The position numbers and the translations under genes were made by a program. From Candidatus Thermoplasmatota archaeon (GTDB lineage: Archaea; Thermoplasmatota; SW-10-69-26; JACQPN01; JAJPHT01), in NCBI GenBank assembly GCA_035540375.1, contig DATLGO010000009.1, positions 1-43,331 on the forward strand: a stretch of 43,331 bases of DNA, given 5' to 3'. Below the pieces are notes generated by a model. It had not been told where the DNA came from and did no database searches. It saw only the letters and a program-made list of their open reading frames with translations. Positions 15,940 to 23,600 of the stretch are shown here, one piece after another. How positions within the stretch are numbered: the stretch's first letter is position 1; each line of letters opens with the position of its first letter.

Positions 15940-16881
15940 ATGACGTCGTTCCGCGGGCGCCACCTCTCGCACATCGCCGACCTCACGGTCGAGGAGATCA
16001 ACCGGGTCCTCGACGTCGCGGAGACGTACGTCCCCGCGGGCCGGGGCGAAGCCTCCCTCGCGCGCGGCCAGGGCAAGGTCCTCGCGACGCTCTTCTTCGA
16101 GCCCTCGACGCGCACGCGGCTCTCGTTCGAGTCCGCGATGGCGCGCCTCGGCGGCACGACCATCAGCGTCGCGCAGCCCGGGCAGACGTCGGTCTCGAAG
16201 GGCGAGACCTTGTCCGACACCATCCGCATGGTGGCCGCCTACTCCGACGTCATCGTCCTCCGCCACCCGCAGGAGGGCGCCGCGCGCCTCGCCGCGCAGG
16301 TGTCGCGCGTCCCCGTCATCAACGCGGGCGACGGCGCCGGTCAGCACCCGACGCAGACGCTCCTCGACCTCTTCACGATCCGCCGCGAGAAGGGCACGAT
16401 CAAGGACAACCTGGTCGCGCTCGTGGGCGACCTCAAGTACGGCCGCACGGTGCACAGCCTCGCGAACGCGCTTGCGCGCTTCGGCGCCGAGATGGCGTTC
16501 ATCGCGCCCGACTCCCTGCAGGTGCCGAAGGACACCCTTGCGCAGCTCGACGAGCTGGGCGCGAAGTATACGCTCGGCAAGCGCGTCGAGGACGTGATCG
16601 ACCGCGCCGACGTCCTCTACGTCACGCGCATCCAGCGCGAGCGCTTCCCGGACGCGGAGGAGTACAACAAGGTGCAGGGCACCTACCAGATCACGAACGA
16701 CCTCCTCGCGAAGGCGAAGAAGGGGCTCATCCTCCTCCACCCGCTCCCGCGCGTCGGCGAGATCCACCCCGAGGTGGACGCAACACCGCACGCGAAGTAC
16801 TTCACGCAGGCCGCAAACGGCGTCCCCGTCCGCATGGCCCTGCTTTCGCTCGTGCTCGGCCTCGAGGAGGGGACGCGATGA
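15940..16881 (+). CDS. pyrB: Aspartate carbamoyltransferase, catalytic chain
   Basis: PyrB condenses carbamoyl phosphate with aspartate to give N-carbamoyl-aspartate, the committed step of pyrimidine synthesis. The 313-aa product has the usual length and the carbamoyl-phosphate motif EPSTRTR (54-60), the 80s-loop Ser-Lys (SVSKGETLSD, Lys87), GAGQHPTQTLLD (132-143), VGDLKYGRTVHS and the C-terminal HPLPRVGEI (aspartate binding). The start is ATG 15940, about 28 nt after a TATA-like box; the frame is open far upstream but only as a shadow of the divergent gene. The last 4 nt overlap pyrI (ATGA), so the chains are translationally coupled, as expected for a 6+6 holoenzyme. Confidence 0.96.
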   Translation: MTSFRGRHLSHIADLTVEEINRVLDVAETYVPAGRGEASLARGQGKVLATLFFEPSTRTRLSFESAMARLGGTTISVAQPGQTSVSKGETLSDTIRMVAAYSDVIVLRHPQEGAARLAAQVSRVPVINAGDGAGQHPTQTLLDLFTIRREKGTIKDNLVALVGDLKYGRTVHSLANALARFGAEMAFIAPDSLQVPKDTLAQLDELGAKYTLGKRVEDVIDRADVLYVTRIQRERFPDAEEYNKVQGTYQITNDLLAKAKKGLILLHPLPRVGEIHPEVDATPHAKYFTQAANGVPVRMALLSLVLGLEEGTR

Positions 16882-17339
16882 AGGAGCTCAAGGTCCAGCC
16901 CATCCGCAACGGGACGGTCATCGACCACATCACGCCCAACATGGCGATCAAGGTCCTGAAGATCCTCGGCCTCCCGCGCCCCGGCGCCTCCTCCACGGTC
17001 ACGGCCGCGATCAACGTCCCGAGCGGCAAGTCGGGCGCGCGCAAGGACATCGTGAAGATCGAGGACCGCGAGATCGACGCGGGCGAGCTCAACCGCATCG
17101 CGCTCATCGCCCCCAAGGCGACGATCAACATCATCCGCGAGTACGAGGTCGCGCGCAAGGACGTCGTGCGCCTGCCCGAAAAGATCTCGGGCATCGTACG
17201 CTGCACGAACCCGAGCTGCGTCACGAACCACGAGCCCATCCAGTCGCAGTTCTGGGTGAACGGCGCCACGTCGCCCGTGCGCCTCAAGTGCATGTACTGC
17301 GACCACGAGGTCTCGGACGTGGCGGAAAGCCTGCGCTGA
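16878..17339 (+). CDS. pyrI: Aspartate carbamoyltransferase, regulatory chain
   Basis: PyrI binds allosteric nucleotides (CTP, ATP) and joins catalytic trimers. The 153-aa product has the N-terminal nucleotide-binding part (KVQPIRNGTVIDHI, IKVLKILGL) and the C-terminal zinc domain with four Cys: CTNPSC near residue 113, then KCMYCDH near 138-144. These are the C-x4-C...C-x2-C ligands that hold PyrI to PyrB. It starts within the pyrB stop (ATGA at 16878-16881). Its TGA forms the left half of TGATCA (17337-17342), shared with the stop of the SDR remnant on the other strand. Confidence 0.95.
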   Translation: MKELKVQPIRNGTVIDHITPNMAIKVLKILGLPRPGASSTVTAAINVPSGKSGARKDIVKIEDREIDAGELNRIALIAPKATINIIREYEVARKDVVRLPEKISGIVRCTNPSCVTNHEPIQSQFWVNGATSPVRLKCMYCDHEVSDVAESLR

Positions 17340-17546
17340 TCAACGCATCTCGGTCCCGCCGTCCACGACGAGGGTCTGCCCCGTCACGAAGCTCGCGGCG
17401 GGCGAGGCGAGCCACACGATCGCCTCCGCGATCTCGCGCGGTTCGCCGAACCGCCCGAGCGCGTTCTCCCGCTCGAGTGCGGCCGCTTCCTCCGCGCTCA
17501 CCTCGTCGAGCCAGGCCGTGCGGACGTTCCCCGGCGCGACGACGTT
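17340..17546 (-). pseudogene. Displaced 3' end of the SDR gene (left repeat of the island)
   Basis: These 207 bp encode the last 68 residues of the short-chain dehydrogenase at 20577-21356 plus its stop codon. By eye they differ at about 13 positions from that gene's own 3' end (20577-20783). Only three differences change the protein (Pro/Leu, Gly/Arg, Val/Ile); the rest are silent. The fragment lacks the cofactor-binding and catalytic parts, so it is non-functional. Its stop abuts the pyrI stop in TGATCA with no spacer, the arrangement seen at two other convergent pairs in the window. It is therefore probably the original gene end, cut off by insertion of the island. Confidence 0.85.
17340..17546. 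repeat. Left 207-bp direct repeat flanking the island
   Basis: It aligns without gaps to 20577-20783 (offset 3237), about 94% identical by eye. The inner edge ends in an identical 13-bp stretch, GCGCGACGACGTT, at 17534-17546 and 20771-20783. Homology stops abruptly beyond it. This stretch is the best candidate for a crossover core. Confidence 0.85.
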
Positions 17547-17554
17547 CGAGAAAA

Positions 17555-18670
17555 TCAAGGAAGCCCTACACGGGGAGCCCACATCAAGAAGCACGGGTTA
17601 CAACCTCCTGACGGATCACGGCACTCTAAAGGTGTTTCTCCATCCGAGCCACGAGCACCTGCTGAGCCCTTCGAGTGATAGGCGGAAGCCGTTTCAGGAT
17701 TCGGAAGTAAGGGACCTGAAGGCCCAGCCTTGGCCTCAGATTCGGCGCCCGATCCCCCCGAACCCGCCGGCCCGGGGGGCATGCAGTGAGGTGTAGCGTG
17801 ATAGGCCGGCGTGCAAATGAAGTTCTGGCACTCCATGGTGACGTACGTGACGAACATGAATAGTCCATCTCCTCCCTTGCCACCCGTCCCTCCTCGGCCT
17901 CCTGTAGCGCTGGCGTCGCCACCGCGGCCCCCCACGATACCGGGACCTCCTGGGCCACCTTGCGCGTAAGCTGTTCCTCCCGGCCCCCCTCGCCCACCTC
18001 TACCCGCGTCGGAGGTAGTGCTTGCGGCTCGGCCAGGGCCGCCGGGTCCCCCAGTGCCGCCGACGGCCGTGGCATCGCCACCGCGGCCCCCTACGCCTAG
18101 CGGGGATCCACCACCCGCGCCACCTGTTTTGTGGTCACCTCCACCGCGACAACCTTCTTGCCCATTCCCGTCCGAATAGGTACCACCGCAGTCCCCGCCG
18201 GGCCCCCCTAGATCAGGAATTTCGGGAACGTCTACAGGGTCAAAACTCAAAAGACCTGAGTTAGTTACGAGGATAGACTCAGCGTCACCCCCGTCCCCCC
18301 CGCGACCGCCATCAAACGAGCGCCCTCGAATGATGTCGGTAAGGTTAGAAAGGTCTCGGCCCGATCCGAGTCGCAACGCCCCGGATGCTCCGCCAGCGCC
18401 CCCTACGGCCTTTCGGGGCTCGAACCCTGAGGAATACGGTGCAAAGATTATATCTCGTACATCCCCCCCTTTGCCCCCGCTCCCGAAGATAATATCTCCG
18501 CTGAGAATCATCGATTCTGCATCTATCGAAAGGTCCCCGCCTGCGCCGCCGCGCCCCCCGACATCCGCGGCACCCGAAGGAATCAGCGAAACGGGCCGTT
18601 CTAAAGACTGCCCATCTCCACCGGCACCCGTCATCAGAACTCCTGTGACAAAGAGGAAGCCACGCGGCAC
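17555..18670 (-). CDS. Gly-rich repeat part of a secreted protein (downstream of a frameshift)
   Basis: This 371-codon frame is the C-terminal part of the gene that begins at 19089. It consists of imperfect Gly-rich modules, for example [20 protein letters not shown] then [14 protein letters not shown]. Each has a GGxGG turn and a short Leu/Ile/Val strand pair, the pattern of a Gly-rich beta-helix or fibrous surface protein. From about residue 170 it becomes almost pure Gly/Asp/Pro ([14 protein letters not shown] and similar). The last 90 residues carry several Cys, suggesting a disulfide-bonded end. A separate start at GTG 18670 is formally possible, but the sequence continues the repeats of the upstream frame, so I read the two as one broken gene. 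The stop is 9 bp from the left repeat. Confidence 0.6.
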   Translation of the reverse strand: MPRGFLFVTGVLMTGAGGDGQSLERPVSLIPSGAADVGGRGGAGGDLSIDAESMILSGDIIFGSGGKGGDVRDIIFAPYSSGFEPRKAVGGAGGASGALRLGSGRDLSNLTDIIRGRSFDGGRGGDGGDAESILVTNSGLLSFDPVDVPEIPDLGGPGGDCGGTYSDGNGQEGCRGGGDHKTGGAGGGSPLGVGGRGGDATAVGGTGGPGGPGRAASTTSDAGRGGRGGPGGTAYAQGGPGGPGIVGGRGGDASATGGRGGTGGKGGDGLFMFVTYVTMECQNFICTPAYHATPHCMPPGPAGSGGSGAESEAKAGPSGPLLPNPETASAYHSKGSAGARGSDGETPLECRDPSGGCNPCFLMWAPRVGLP

Positions 18671-19089
18671 GTGGAGAGAGATCCCCCCCCACGACCCCCC
18701 GGGAGAGCCTCATGCAATGAGGCGGCTATATCGCGCGAGATTCCTTGTGCAGCGATAATATTACCCTCTACGACGAGGAGATCTCGTGCAGACAAAACTA
18801 TATCATGCCCGTTACCATCTTCGCCCACTCCGCCAATAATTGTCCCCCCAACTACGATTGTATTTGCTTCAAGTATGAAGGCGGCGATTGGCTGGATTTC
18901 GACACCAGAAGGGATAATGATCGTGTCATATTCGTAGCGCCCCCCGACAAGGGATTGAGTTACGAATGAACAGGAGGCGAGTGCGAATACACCTGGGACA
19001 CAAGGAGTTGATGCCTCGCCCGCGGTGGGGGGCACAAGGGCGATCGGAATAAGCAATAGAACACTGATCGCGGCCGGACCACCAATCAC
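18634..19089 (-). CDS. N-terminal part of the Gly-rich secreted protein, truncated by a frameshift
   Basis: As read, this encodes 151 aa with a signal peptide (MIGGPAAISVLLLIPIALVPP, then TAGEAS). A beta-helix-like region follows (IIIPSGVEIQPIAAFILEAN, TIVVGGTIIGGVGEDGNGHD, IVLSARDLLVVEGNIIAAQG). The frame then goes wrong after GGRGGG and stops 18 codons later. Adding one G to the G8 run (18683-18690) joins it to the 371-codon Gly-rich frame with the repeat pattern preserved ([20 protein letters not shown]). I start it at GTG 19089 because a TATA box (minus GGTTTTATG, 19110-19118) lies about 25 nt upstream; the open frame extends to 19191. Base composition is much lower in GC than outside the island. 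Confidence 0.65.
   Translation of the reverse strand: MIGGPAAISVLLLIPIALVPPTAGEASTPCVPGVFALASCSFVTQSLVGGRYEYDTIIIPSGVEIQPIAAFILEANTIVVGGTIIGGVGEDGNGHDIVLSARDLLVVEGNIIAAQGISRDIAASLHEALPGGRGGGSLSTCRVASSLSQEF
18683..18690 (-). other. G8 homopolymer at the frameshift point
   Basis: Eight C on plus (G8 in the coding strand), next to a second run of six. Nine G would give one uninterrupted ORF from 19089 to 17555; eight stops the protein after 151 aa. It could be a phase-variation tract, a fixed mutation or a read error in a homopolymer. Confidence 0.7.
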
Positions 19090-19421
19090 GATGCGCAATC
19101 CTGCACACGCATAAAACCTATCATTTGGGTGACTGCTTAAGGAGCGATAGCACACGTTAAAGATGTGTTGATTCGGCTTACGTCTGATCACCTTCGTGCA
19201 TGTTCCCCGCGCCCCAGAAGAAGATACTGGCAGCGAAGGAGCATCCTGACAACTCTGGCGAAGCGAAACACGGGAACGCCACCACCCGTTCCATGCGCCC
19301 GATCTTCGAGAGCAATTGAACTTGTTCCCATCCGATGAGCGTGGGTGTTATGCTTGGAACGCGCACAGGGCCTGCCCGTTCAAGTGAACCCTTAAGACAC
19401 CAAAGTACCTCTTCTTGGCCG
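19090..19421. other. Divergent intergenic region inside the island
   Basis: This 332-bp gap holds two promoters: minus GGTTTTATG at 19110-19118 for the Gly-rich gene, and plus CCCTTAAGAC at 19389-19398 for the lipoprotein. Between them is a 39-codon plus-strand ORF at 19200-19319 (MFPAPQKKILAAKEHPDNSG...). CGTTAAAGAT at 19155-19164 is a possible TATA box for it. Nothing else supports that ORF as a gene. Confidence 0.45.
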
Positions 19422-20567
19422 GTGTCGGCACGCCTTCCCACCCTGATCATCGTGGCGCTCCTTCCCGCCGCGGGTTGTCTCGCAATTTCGCAACAAGATG
19501 CCGGCAGCGGAGGGACTATAGCCGACGGCTCTGGAAGCACGGCACACTGGATCAACGCTACCGCCCGTTCCTTGAGCCTCATCGTCGAAGACAAAGGAGC
19601 TTACGGACTAGCGCATGAGAGTGGGAATGGTGCCGTCCAATATACCCGTATCAACGGGCTGAATGTCACTCAGACGGAGCGCCTTCTCCCGTTGGCGGGC
19701 GGAGAACGCGTGGAATGGATCGAAGGGGATTTTCAAGGAGGCTGGGCCGCCTATTTGGTCTCGGTAGTTCACGAAGGCTCTGGCGGCGTCACCGAAAGAA
19801 GGATTTCTGCAATGGTGCGCAAGCCTTCTGAAAGGCAATGGCACCGCATCGAAATTCCTGCGAATAGCCTACATTCTTCCGCATCAGGTCCAGTGTCCTT
19901 TGCGCTCGCGCCTGACGGAACGGCTTACGCACTCGTCTTTTCGATCGCTCCAGAACCCGCCCTCACCTTAGTTACGATCCGAGGAAAAGAGATTCAGTCT
20001 GAATCCATTGGACCCCCCTCATTCGGATCGGTGGCGGTCGATACCGAAGGAAAGGCTCGCGTATGCCACTCCGACCGACAGGGAAACGTGATCGAGCGAA
20101 CTCCGGGAGGAAAATCCAGCCTTATTCACACAGGAAACCCAGGCGAATCCTACCTCTGCGTCTTCGCGATTCTATCCGACGGGAGCGCTAAGGCGGCCTT
20201 CGTGGCCCCCCCCGCCTTAGGCTCAAGTTGTTTAATCTACGATCTCTGCACTGGCAGTGTAACCAATCAGCGCTACATGCTGGGAGATCGGGAAGCAAAC
20301 GGCTCCTGGAATGTCGCCTCTTCGACGATTCCGCTCCATGGCATGCCTCAATTGTCTGAGACACCTGACGGCCGCGTCTACTTCCAGAATCCCGCGAACG
20401 AACATCTCGTCGTTTACCAAGTCGAAGCCCTCACCGCGAGTGTCGTAAGGGCCATGGAGTACCGATTCCCATTCTCGACGCCCCGCTCCAATGGGACGAC
20501 CCCGGCCTGGGCGTACCAACAGATAGAAAACCAGACGATCGTCGTCGAGCCCCTGATCCCCGCGTGA
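19422..20567 (+). CDS. Island-encoded lipoprotein of unknown function
   Basis: The 381-aa product starts with MSARLPTLIIVALLPAAGC, a short lipoprotein signal with Cys19 in the lipobox. The mature protein is beta-rich, with short repeating units such as SGPVSFALAPDGTAYALVFS, FGSVAVDTEGKARVCHSDRQ and PQLSETPDGRVYFQNPANEH. Those 'xxDGxxY' strand-turn-strand units fit a beta-propeller, but no Asp-box or known family is clear. I start it at GTG 19422, about 27 nt after a TTAAG TATA box; an open frame extends to 19335. Third codon positions are much less G/C-biased than in the flanking genes, so it is probably acquired. The stop lies 9 bp from the right repeat. Confidence 0.7.
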   Translation: MSARLPTLIIVALLPAAGCLAISQQDAGSGGTIADGSGSTAHWINATARSLSLIVEDKGAYGLAHESGNGAVQYTRINGLNVTQTERLLPLAGGERVEWIEGDFQGGWAAYLVSVVHEGSGGVTERRISAMVRKPSERQWHRIEIPANSLHSSASGPVSFALAPDGTAYALVFSIAPEPALTLVTIRGKEIQSESIGPPSFGSVAVDTEGKARVCHSDRQGNVIERTPGGKSSLIHTGNPGESYLCVFAILSDGSAKAAFVAPPALGSSCLIYDLCTGSVTNQRYMLGDREANGSWNVASSTIPLHGMPQLSETPDGRVYFQNPANEHLVVYQVEALTASVVRAMEYRFPFSTPRSNGTTPAWAYQQIENQTIVVEPLIPA

Positions 20568-20576
20568 CGCCCGCGA

Positions 20577-20783
20577 TCACCGCATCTCGGTCCCGCCGTC
20601 CACGATCAGGGTCTGCCCCGTCACGAAGCTCGCGGCGGGCGAGGCGAGCCACACGATCGCCTCCGCGATCTCGCGCGGCTCGCCGAAACGGCGAAGCGCG
20701 TTCTCCCGCTCGAGCGCGGCCGCTTCCTCCGCGCTCACCTCGTCGAGCCACGCCGTGCGGACGTTGCCGAGCGCGACGACGTT
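20577..20783. repeat. Right 207-bp direct repeat flanking the island
   Basis: This is the 3' end of the intact SDR gene and aligns to 17340-17546. Most of the roughly 13 mismatches are silent, as expected if both copies were once under selection as functional gene ends. Confidence 0.85.
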
Positions 20784-21356
20784 GGCGCGGATGCCGTCCG
20801 CGCCCGCGTGGCGCGCGATCTCCTTCGCGAGGCCGAGGAGCGCGGCCTTCGCCTCCGTGTACGGGAGGCCCTTGTAACCGGTGAGCGCTGGCGTGGAGGA
20901 GACGAGGACGATCGCGCCCGCTTTGCGCGGCGCCATCGCGCGGAGGGCTTCGCGGGCGCAGTAACGAGATCCCGCGAGGTCCACGCGCGCGACCTCGTCG
21001 AACCAGCGCGTCACCGCTTCGTCGTCCATCGCGGCAAGGGGCGTGTCCCACCACGCGGGGACGACCGGGTGGCCCGCGACGCAGGCGAGCGCGTCGAGGC
21101 GCCCGTCCGAGACGTCGAGGATCTCCTCGAAGGCGGCCTTCACGGAGGCGAGATCCGCGACGTCCGCTTCCACGCCGAGCGCGGTGACGCCGTGCGCGGC
21201 CGCGAGGTCGTGCGCGACGGCCTCCGCCTCGTGCGCCTTGCGCGAGACGACGGCGACGTTCGCGCCATGCGCGGCGAATGCCTCCGCGGTCGCGCGGCCG
21301 ATGCCTTTGGTGCCGCCGGTCACGACGGCCCACGCGCCTTGTGGATACAGACTCAC
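20577..21356 (-). CDS. Short-chain dehydrogenase/reductase (SDR)
   Basis: The 259-aa classical SDR has the cofactor loop TGGTKGIGRA (13-22), catalytic Ser153/154 (LVSSTPALTG) and the YTEAK motif with Tyr166 and Lys170, then the C-terminal [20 protein letters not shown] and VTGQTLIVDGG typical of the FabG-like group. Oxidoreduction of a keto or hydroxy group with NAD(P) is expected; the substrate is unknown. I start it at GTG 21356, eight codons before the first beta strand; a longer frame opens at 21404 but adds residues unlike an SDR N-terminus. Codons 192-259 are duplicated at 17340-17546. This copy's 3' end seems to have been supplied by the inserted element, mostly with silent changes. 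Confidence 0.9.
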   Translation of the reverse strand: MSLYPQGAWAVVTGGTKGIGRATAEAFAAHGANVAVVSRKAHEAEAVAHDLAAAHGVTALGVEADVADLASVKAAFEEILDVSDGRLDALACVAGHPVVPAWWDTPLAAMDDEAVTRWFDEVARVDLAGSRYCAREALRAMAPRKAGAIVLVSSTPALTGYKGLPYTEAKAALLGLAKEIARHAGADGIRANVVALGNVRTAWLDEVSAEEAAALERENALRRFGEPREIAEAIVWLASPAASFVTGQTLIVDGGTEMR

Positions 21357-21502
21357 GGCGTCCGAAGCGCCCCTGCTGCAGAAAAGCGCTTCGGGCGCCG
21401 CCAAGCGAGCGAAGCGAGCGTCCCCGCGCTCGCCGCAGGGTCGCAGCGAAGCGGAGACGAGGGCCGCGGGAGCGGCCCGATTGCGGCGAGCGCTCGGCCC
21501 GG

Positions 21503-21528
21503 CGACGAAATCCGACAGGATTTCGTCG
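21503..21528 (-). terminator. Hairpin just downstream of HMG-CoA reductase
   Basis: A perfect 11-bp stem (CGACGAAATCC / GGATTTCGTCG) with a 4-nt loop begins 9 nt after the HMG-CoA reductase stop. There is no T-run after it on the minus strand, so it may stabilise or process the 3' end and not terminate alone. The adjacent 21405-21500 carries GCGAGCGAAGCGAGCG-type repetition, partly echoed near 1530-1550. Confidence 0.45.
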
Positions 21529-21536
21529 ACGGGACG

Positions 21537-22793
21537 CTAGCGGCCCGCCATTTCCTTCCAGATCGCCTCGGCGCGCGAGAGCTTCACGTCGCCTTCGGCG
21601 ACGAGCCGCTCCGCGACCTCTTCGAGGCGCTCGGCGGGGACGCCCGCCATGAGCGCGAAGTTCTTCGCGTGGAGGCGCATGTGGCCCTTCTGGATGCCCT
21701 CGGAGACGAGGGCCCGCATCGCGGCGACGTTCTGCGCGAGGCCGACGCTCGCCGCGACCTCCGCGAGTTCGTTCGCGCTCTCGACCCCGAGGATCTTGAG
21801 CGCGAGGCCCGCCGTCGGATGCGCCTTCGTGGCGCCGCCGACGATGCCGAGCGCCATCGGGAGCGTGAGGCGCCCGCGCAGATGGCCTTCGGGCGTCGCG
21901 CTGAAGGTGGAGAGGGACCGGTAGCGGCCGAAGCGCGCGGCGTACGCGTGCGCGCCGGCTTCGACGGCGCGCCAGTCGTTGCCCGTCGCGACGACGACGG
22001 CATCGATGCCGTTCATGATGCCCTTGTTGTGCGTCGTCGCGCGGTACGGGTCCGCGTCGGCGAAGGCCGCGGCGTCGAGGATGCGCTCCACGACGTCGGG
22101 CCCGCCCAGCTCGTCCTTGTCGAAGACGGCCTCCGCGGTCGCGAGGCGCTGGTCGGCGAGGTTCGTGAGGATGCGCATGAGCGACGTGCCGCCCGTCATC
22201 TCCTCGAGCACGGGCGCGAGGGCCTCGGCCATCGTGTTCACCGCGTTCGCGCCCATCGCGTCCACGGTGTCGACGTGCAGGTGCACGACGACGAGCGTGC
22301 CGCGCTCGGTCGTGACGCGGCGCACCTCGATGAAGCGCGCGCCGCCGCCGCGTCTTGCGAGGCCTGGCTGGGCGGCGTTCGCGACCGCGAGAAGCTCGGT
22401 CGTCCGCGCCGCGACGAGGGCGCGCGCGGCGGCCGCGTTCGGGACGTTCTTGAGCGCGATCTGGCTCACCATCGCGCCGCCGGCCTTCGCCTTGAAGCCG
22501 CCGTGCGGGCGCGTCATCTTCGCCGCGTGGCTCGCCGCGGCGACGACGCTCGACTCCTCCACGACCATCGGGACGAGCCGGTCGCGGCCGTTCACCGTGA
22601 AGTTCGTCGCGACGCCGAACGGCAGCGGGTGCAAGCCGACGACGTTCTCGACGAGCGGGTCGAGGCGCTCGCGGTCCGGGCCCTCGGCGAGGAGCGCGAG
22701 ATCGCTCTTCGTGAGGCCCGTCTCGCGCGCCACGACGGCGGCGCGCTCGGCGGGCGGGAGCTTGAAGAAGCCGGGAAGCCGCGAGGTGGGCAC
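21537..22793 (-). CDS. hmgA: HMG-CoA reductase, class II
   Basis: The enzyme reduces HMG-CoA to mevalonate, the key step toward archaeal isoprenoid lipids. The 418-aa product shows class II features: ENVVGLHPLPFGVATNF (49-65), the catalytic Glu79/Glu80 in VVEESSVVAA, DAMGANAVNTMAE (178-190), THNKGIMNGID with Lys256, GND with Asp273, and C-terminal HMRLHAKNFA with His375. The lack of the class I His/flap and the short length separate it from the reductase of most Archaea; Thermoplasmatales and Archaeoglobus also use class II. The start is GTG 22793, about 30 nt after CTTAAGAATATCC; the open frame to 23522 is only a shadow of the ABC gene. Confidence 0.93.
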   Translation of the reverse strand: MPTSRLPGFFKLPPAERAAVVARETGLTKSDLALLAEGPDRERLDPLVENVVGLHPLPFGVATNFTVNGRDRLVPMVVEESSVVAAASHAAKMTRPHGGFKAKAGGAMVSQIALKNVPNAAAARALVAARTTELLAVANAAQPGLARRGGGARFIEVRRVTTERGTLVVVHLHVDTVDAMGANAVNTMAEALAPVLEEMTGGTSLMRILTNLADQRLATAEAVFDKDELGGPDVVERILDAAAFADADPYRATTHNKGIMNGIDAVVVATGNDWRAVEAGAHAYAARFGRYRSLSTFSATPEGHLRGRLTLPMALGIVGGATKAHPTAGLALKILGVESANELAEVAASVGLAQNVAAMRALVSEGIQKGHMRLHAKNFALMAGVPAERLEEVAERLVAEGDVKLSRAEAIWKEMAGR

Positions 22794-22817
22794 GCCTCCG
22801 CGAGCGCGGCGGCCCGC

Positions 22818-22830
22818 CTTAAGAATATCC
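22818..22830. promoter_or_regulatory. AT-rich promoter element between HMG-CoA reductase and the ABC exporter
   Basis: CTTAAGAATATCC is the only AT-rich element of the divergent spacer. It is at TATA distance from the reductase GTG (22793) and about 35 nt from the first ABC start (22860), so it may serve one or both directions. Confidence 0.5.
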
Positions 22831-22859
22831 CATCCGGGCCCGCGCGGTGGCATAGGTTG

Positions 22860-23600
22860 ATGACCGCCGGGGCGGGTTCGACGCCGATGACCCGCGCCGC
22901 GGCGCTCGAACTCCGGGGTGTCGTGAAGGAGTACGGCCAGTACGCGGAGACCGTCCGGGCGCTTCGCGGCATCGACCTCGTCATCGAGGCGGGGGAGCTC
23001 GTGGCGGTCGTGGGCGCCTCCGGGTCCGGCAAGTCGACGCTCCTCCACATGATGGGCCTCCTCGACAAGCCGACCCGCGGCGAGGTGCTCGTGGGGGGCG
23101 TCCCGACGACCCGGATGGGCCGGAGCGAGGCGGCGCGGTTCCGCGGCCGCAAGCTCGGCTACATCTTCCAGGGCTACAACCTGATCCCGCGCCTCACCGC
23201 GCTCGAGAACGTCCTGCTGCCGGGCACGTTCGCGGGCGGCGACCGCGACGCGCTCGACCGCCGCGCGCGCGAGCTGCTCCGCCTCGTCGGCCTCGGCCAC
23301 CGCCTCGACCACCGCGCCGTGCATCTTTCGGGCGGCGAGCAGCAGCGCGCCGCGATCGCGCGGGCGCTCGTGCACGACCCCGTGCTCATCCTCGCGGACG
23401 AGCCGACGGGAGCGCTTGATTCCACCGCCTCGCGCAAGGTCATGGAGATCCTCGCGCGGCTCAACGAGGAGCGCGGGGCGACGCTCGTCTTCGTGACGCA
23501 CGACCTCGGCGTCGCGGCGCACGGGCGTCGTCTCGTCCGCCTCGCGGACGGGGCCGTCGTCGAGGACGCGCCCGCCGCGAAGGTCGTCGCCGGAGGGTGA
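22860..23600 (+). CDS. ABC exporter ATP-binding protein (LolD/MacB type)
   Basis: The 246-aa ATPase has Walker A GASGSGKST (52-60), Q-loop YIFQGYNLIPRLTALENV, signature HLSGGEQQRAAIARAL (155-170), Walker B ILADEPTGALDS (177-188) and the switch His in FVTHDL. The sequence resembles the LolD/MacB group, which drives FtsX-type permeases that act mechanically on periplasmic substrates. Two starts are possible: ATG 22860 and ATG 22887 (MTRAAALELRG); CATAGGTT at 22851-22858 could be a TATA box for the second. Its last 4 nt overlap the permease start (GTGA at 23597-23600), so the two subunits are coupled. Confidence 0.93.
   Translation: MTAGAGSTPMTRAAALELRGVVKEYGQYAETVRALRGIDLVIEAGELVAVVGASGSGKSTLLHMMGLLDKPTRGEVLVGGVPTTRMGRSEAARFRGRKLGYIFQGYNLIPRLTALENVLLPGTFAGGDRDALDRRARELLRLVGLGHRLDHRAVHLSGGEQQRAAIARALVHDPVLILADEPTGALDSTASRKVMEILARLNEERGATLVFVTHDLGVAAHGRRLVRLADGAVVEDAPAAKVVAGG

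Larger units (their letters stand above)
17547..20576. mobile_element. Putative integrated element inserted in the 3' end of an SDR gene
   Basis: About 3.0 kb of clearly different base composition lie between the two 207-bp repeats. One sampled line (18841-18900) has 29 G/C of 60, against roughly two thirds or more outside. Codon use inside is also less G/C-biased. It contains a Gly-rich secreted-protein gene (minus, frameshifted), a lipoprotein gene (plus) and a small possible ORF. No integrase, transposase or replication gene is visible, so it is either a remnant or was mobilised in trans. The arrangement (intact host gene, element, displaced 3' end) matches elements that integrate in a coding gene and bring a replacement 3' end. 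Confidence 0.6.

Noticed and set aside
17518-17796. 92-codon plus ORF across the left island junction
   Set aside because: It is antisense to the end of the Gly-rich gene and to the SDR remnant and has no recognised features.
19178-19594. 138-codon minus ORF in the island
   Set aside because: It overlaps the lipoprotein gene antisense, has no signal, motif or promoter, and its composition is that of a shadow frame.
17547-20576. Insertion sequence or transposon as the nature of the island
   Set aside because: No transposase, terminal inverted repeats or short target duplication is seen; the flanking repeats are a 207-bp gene end in direct orientation.
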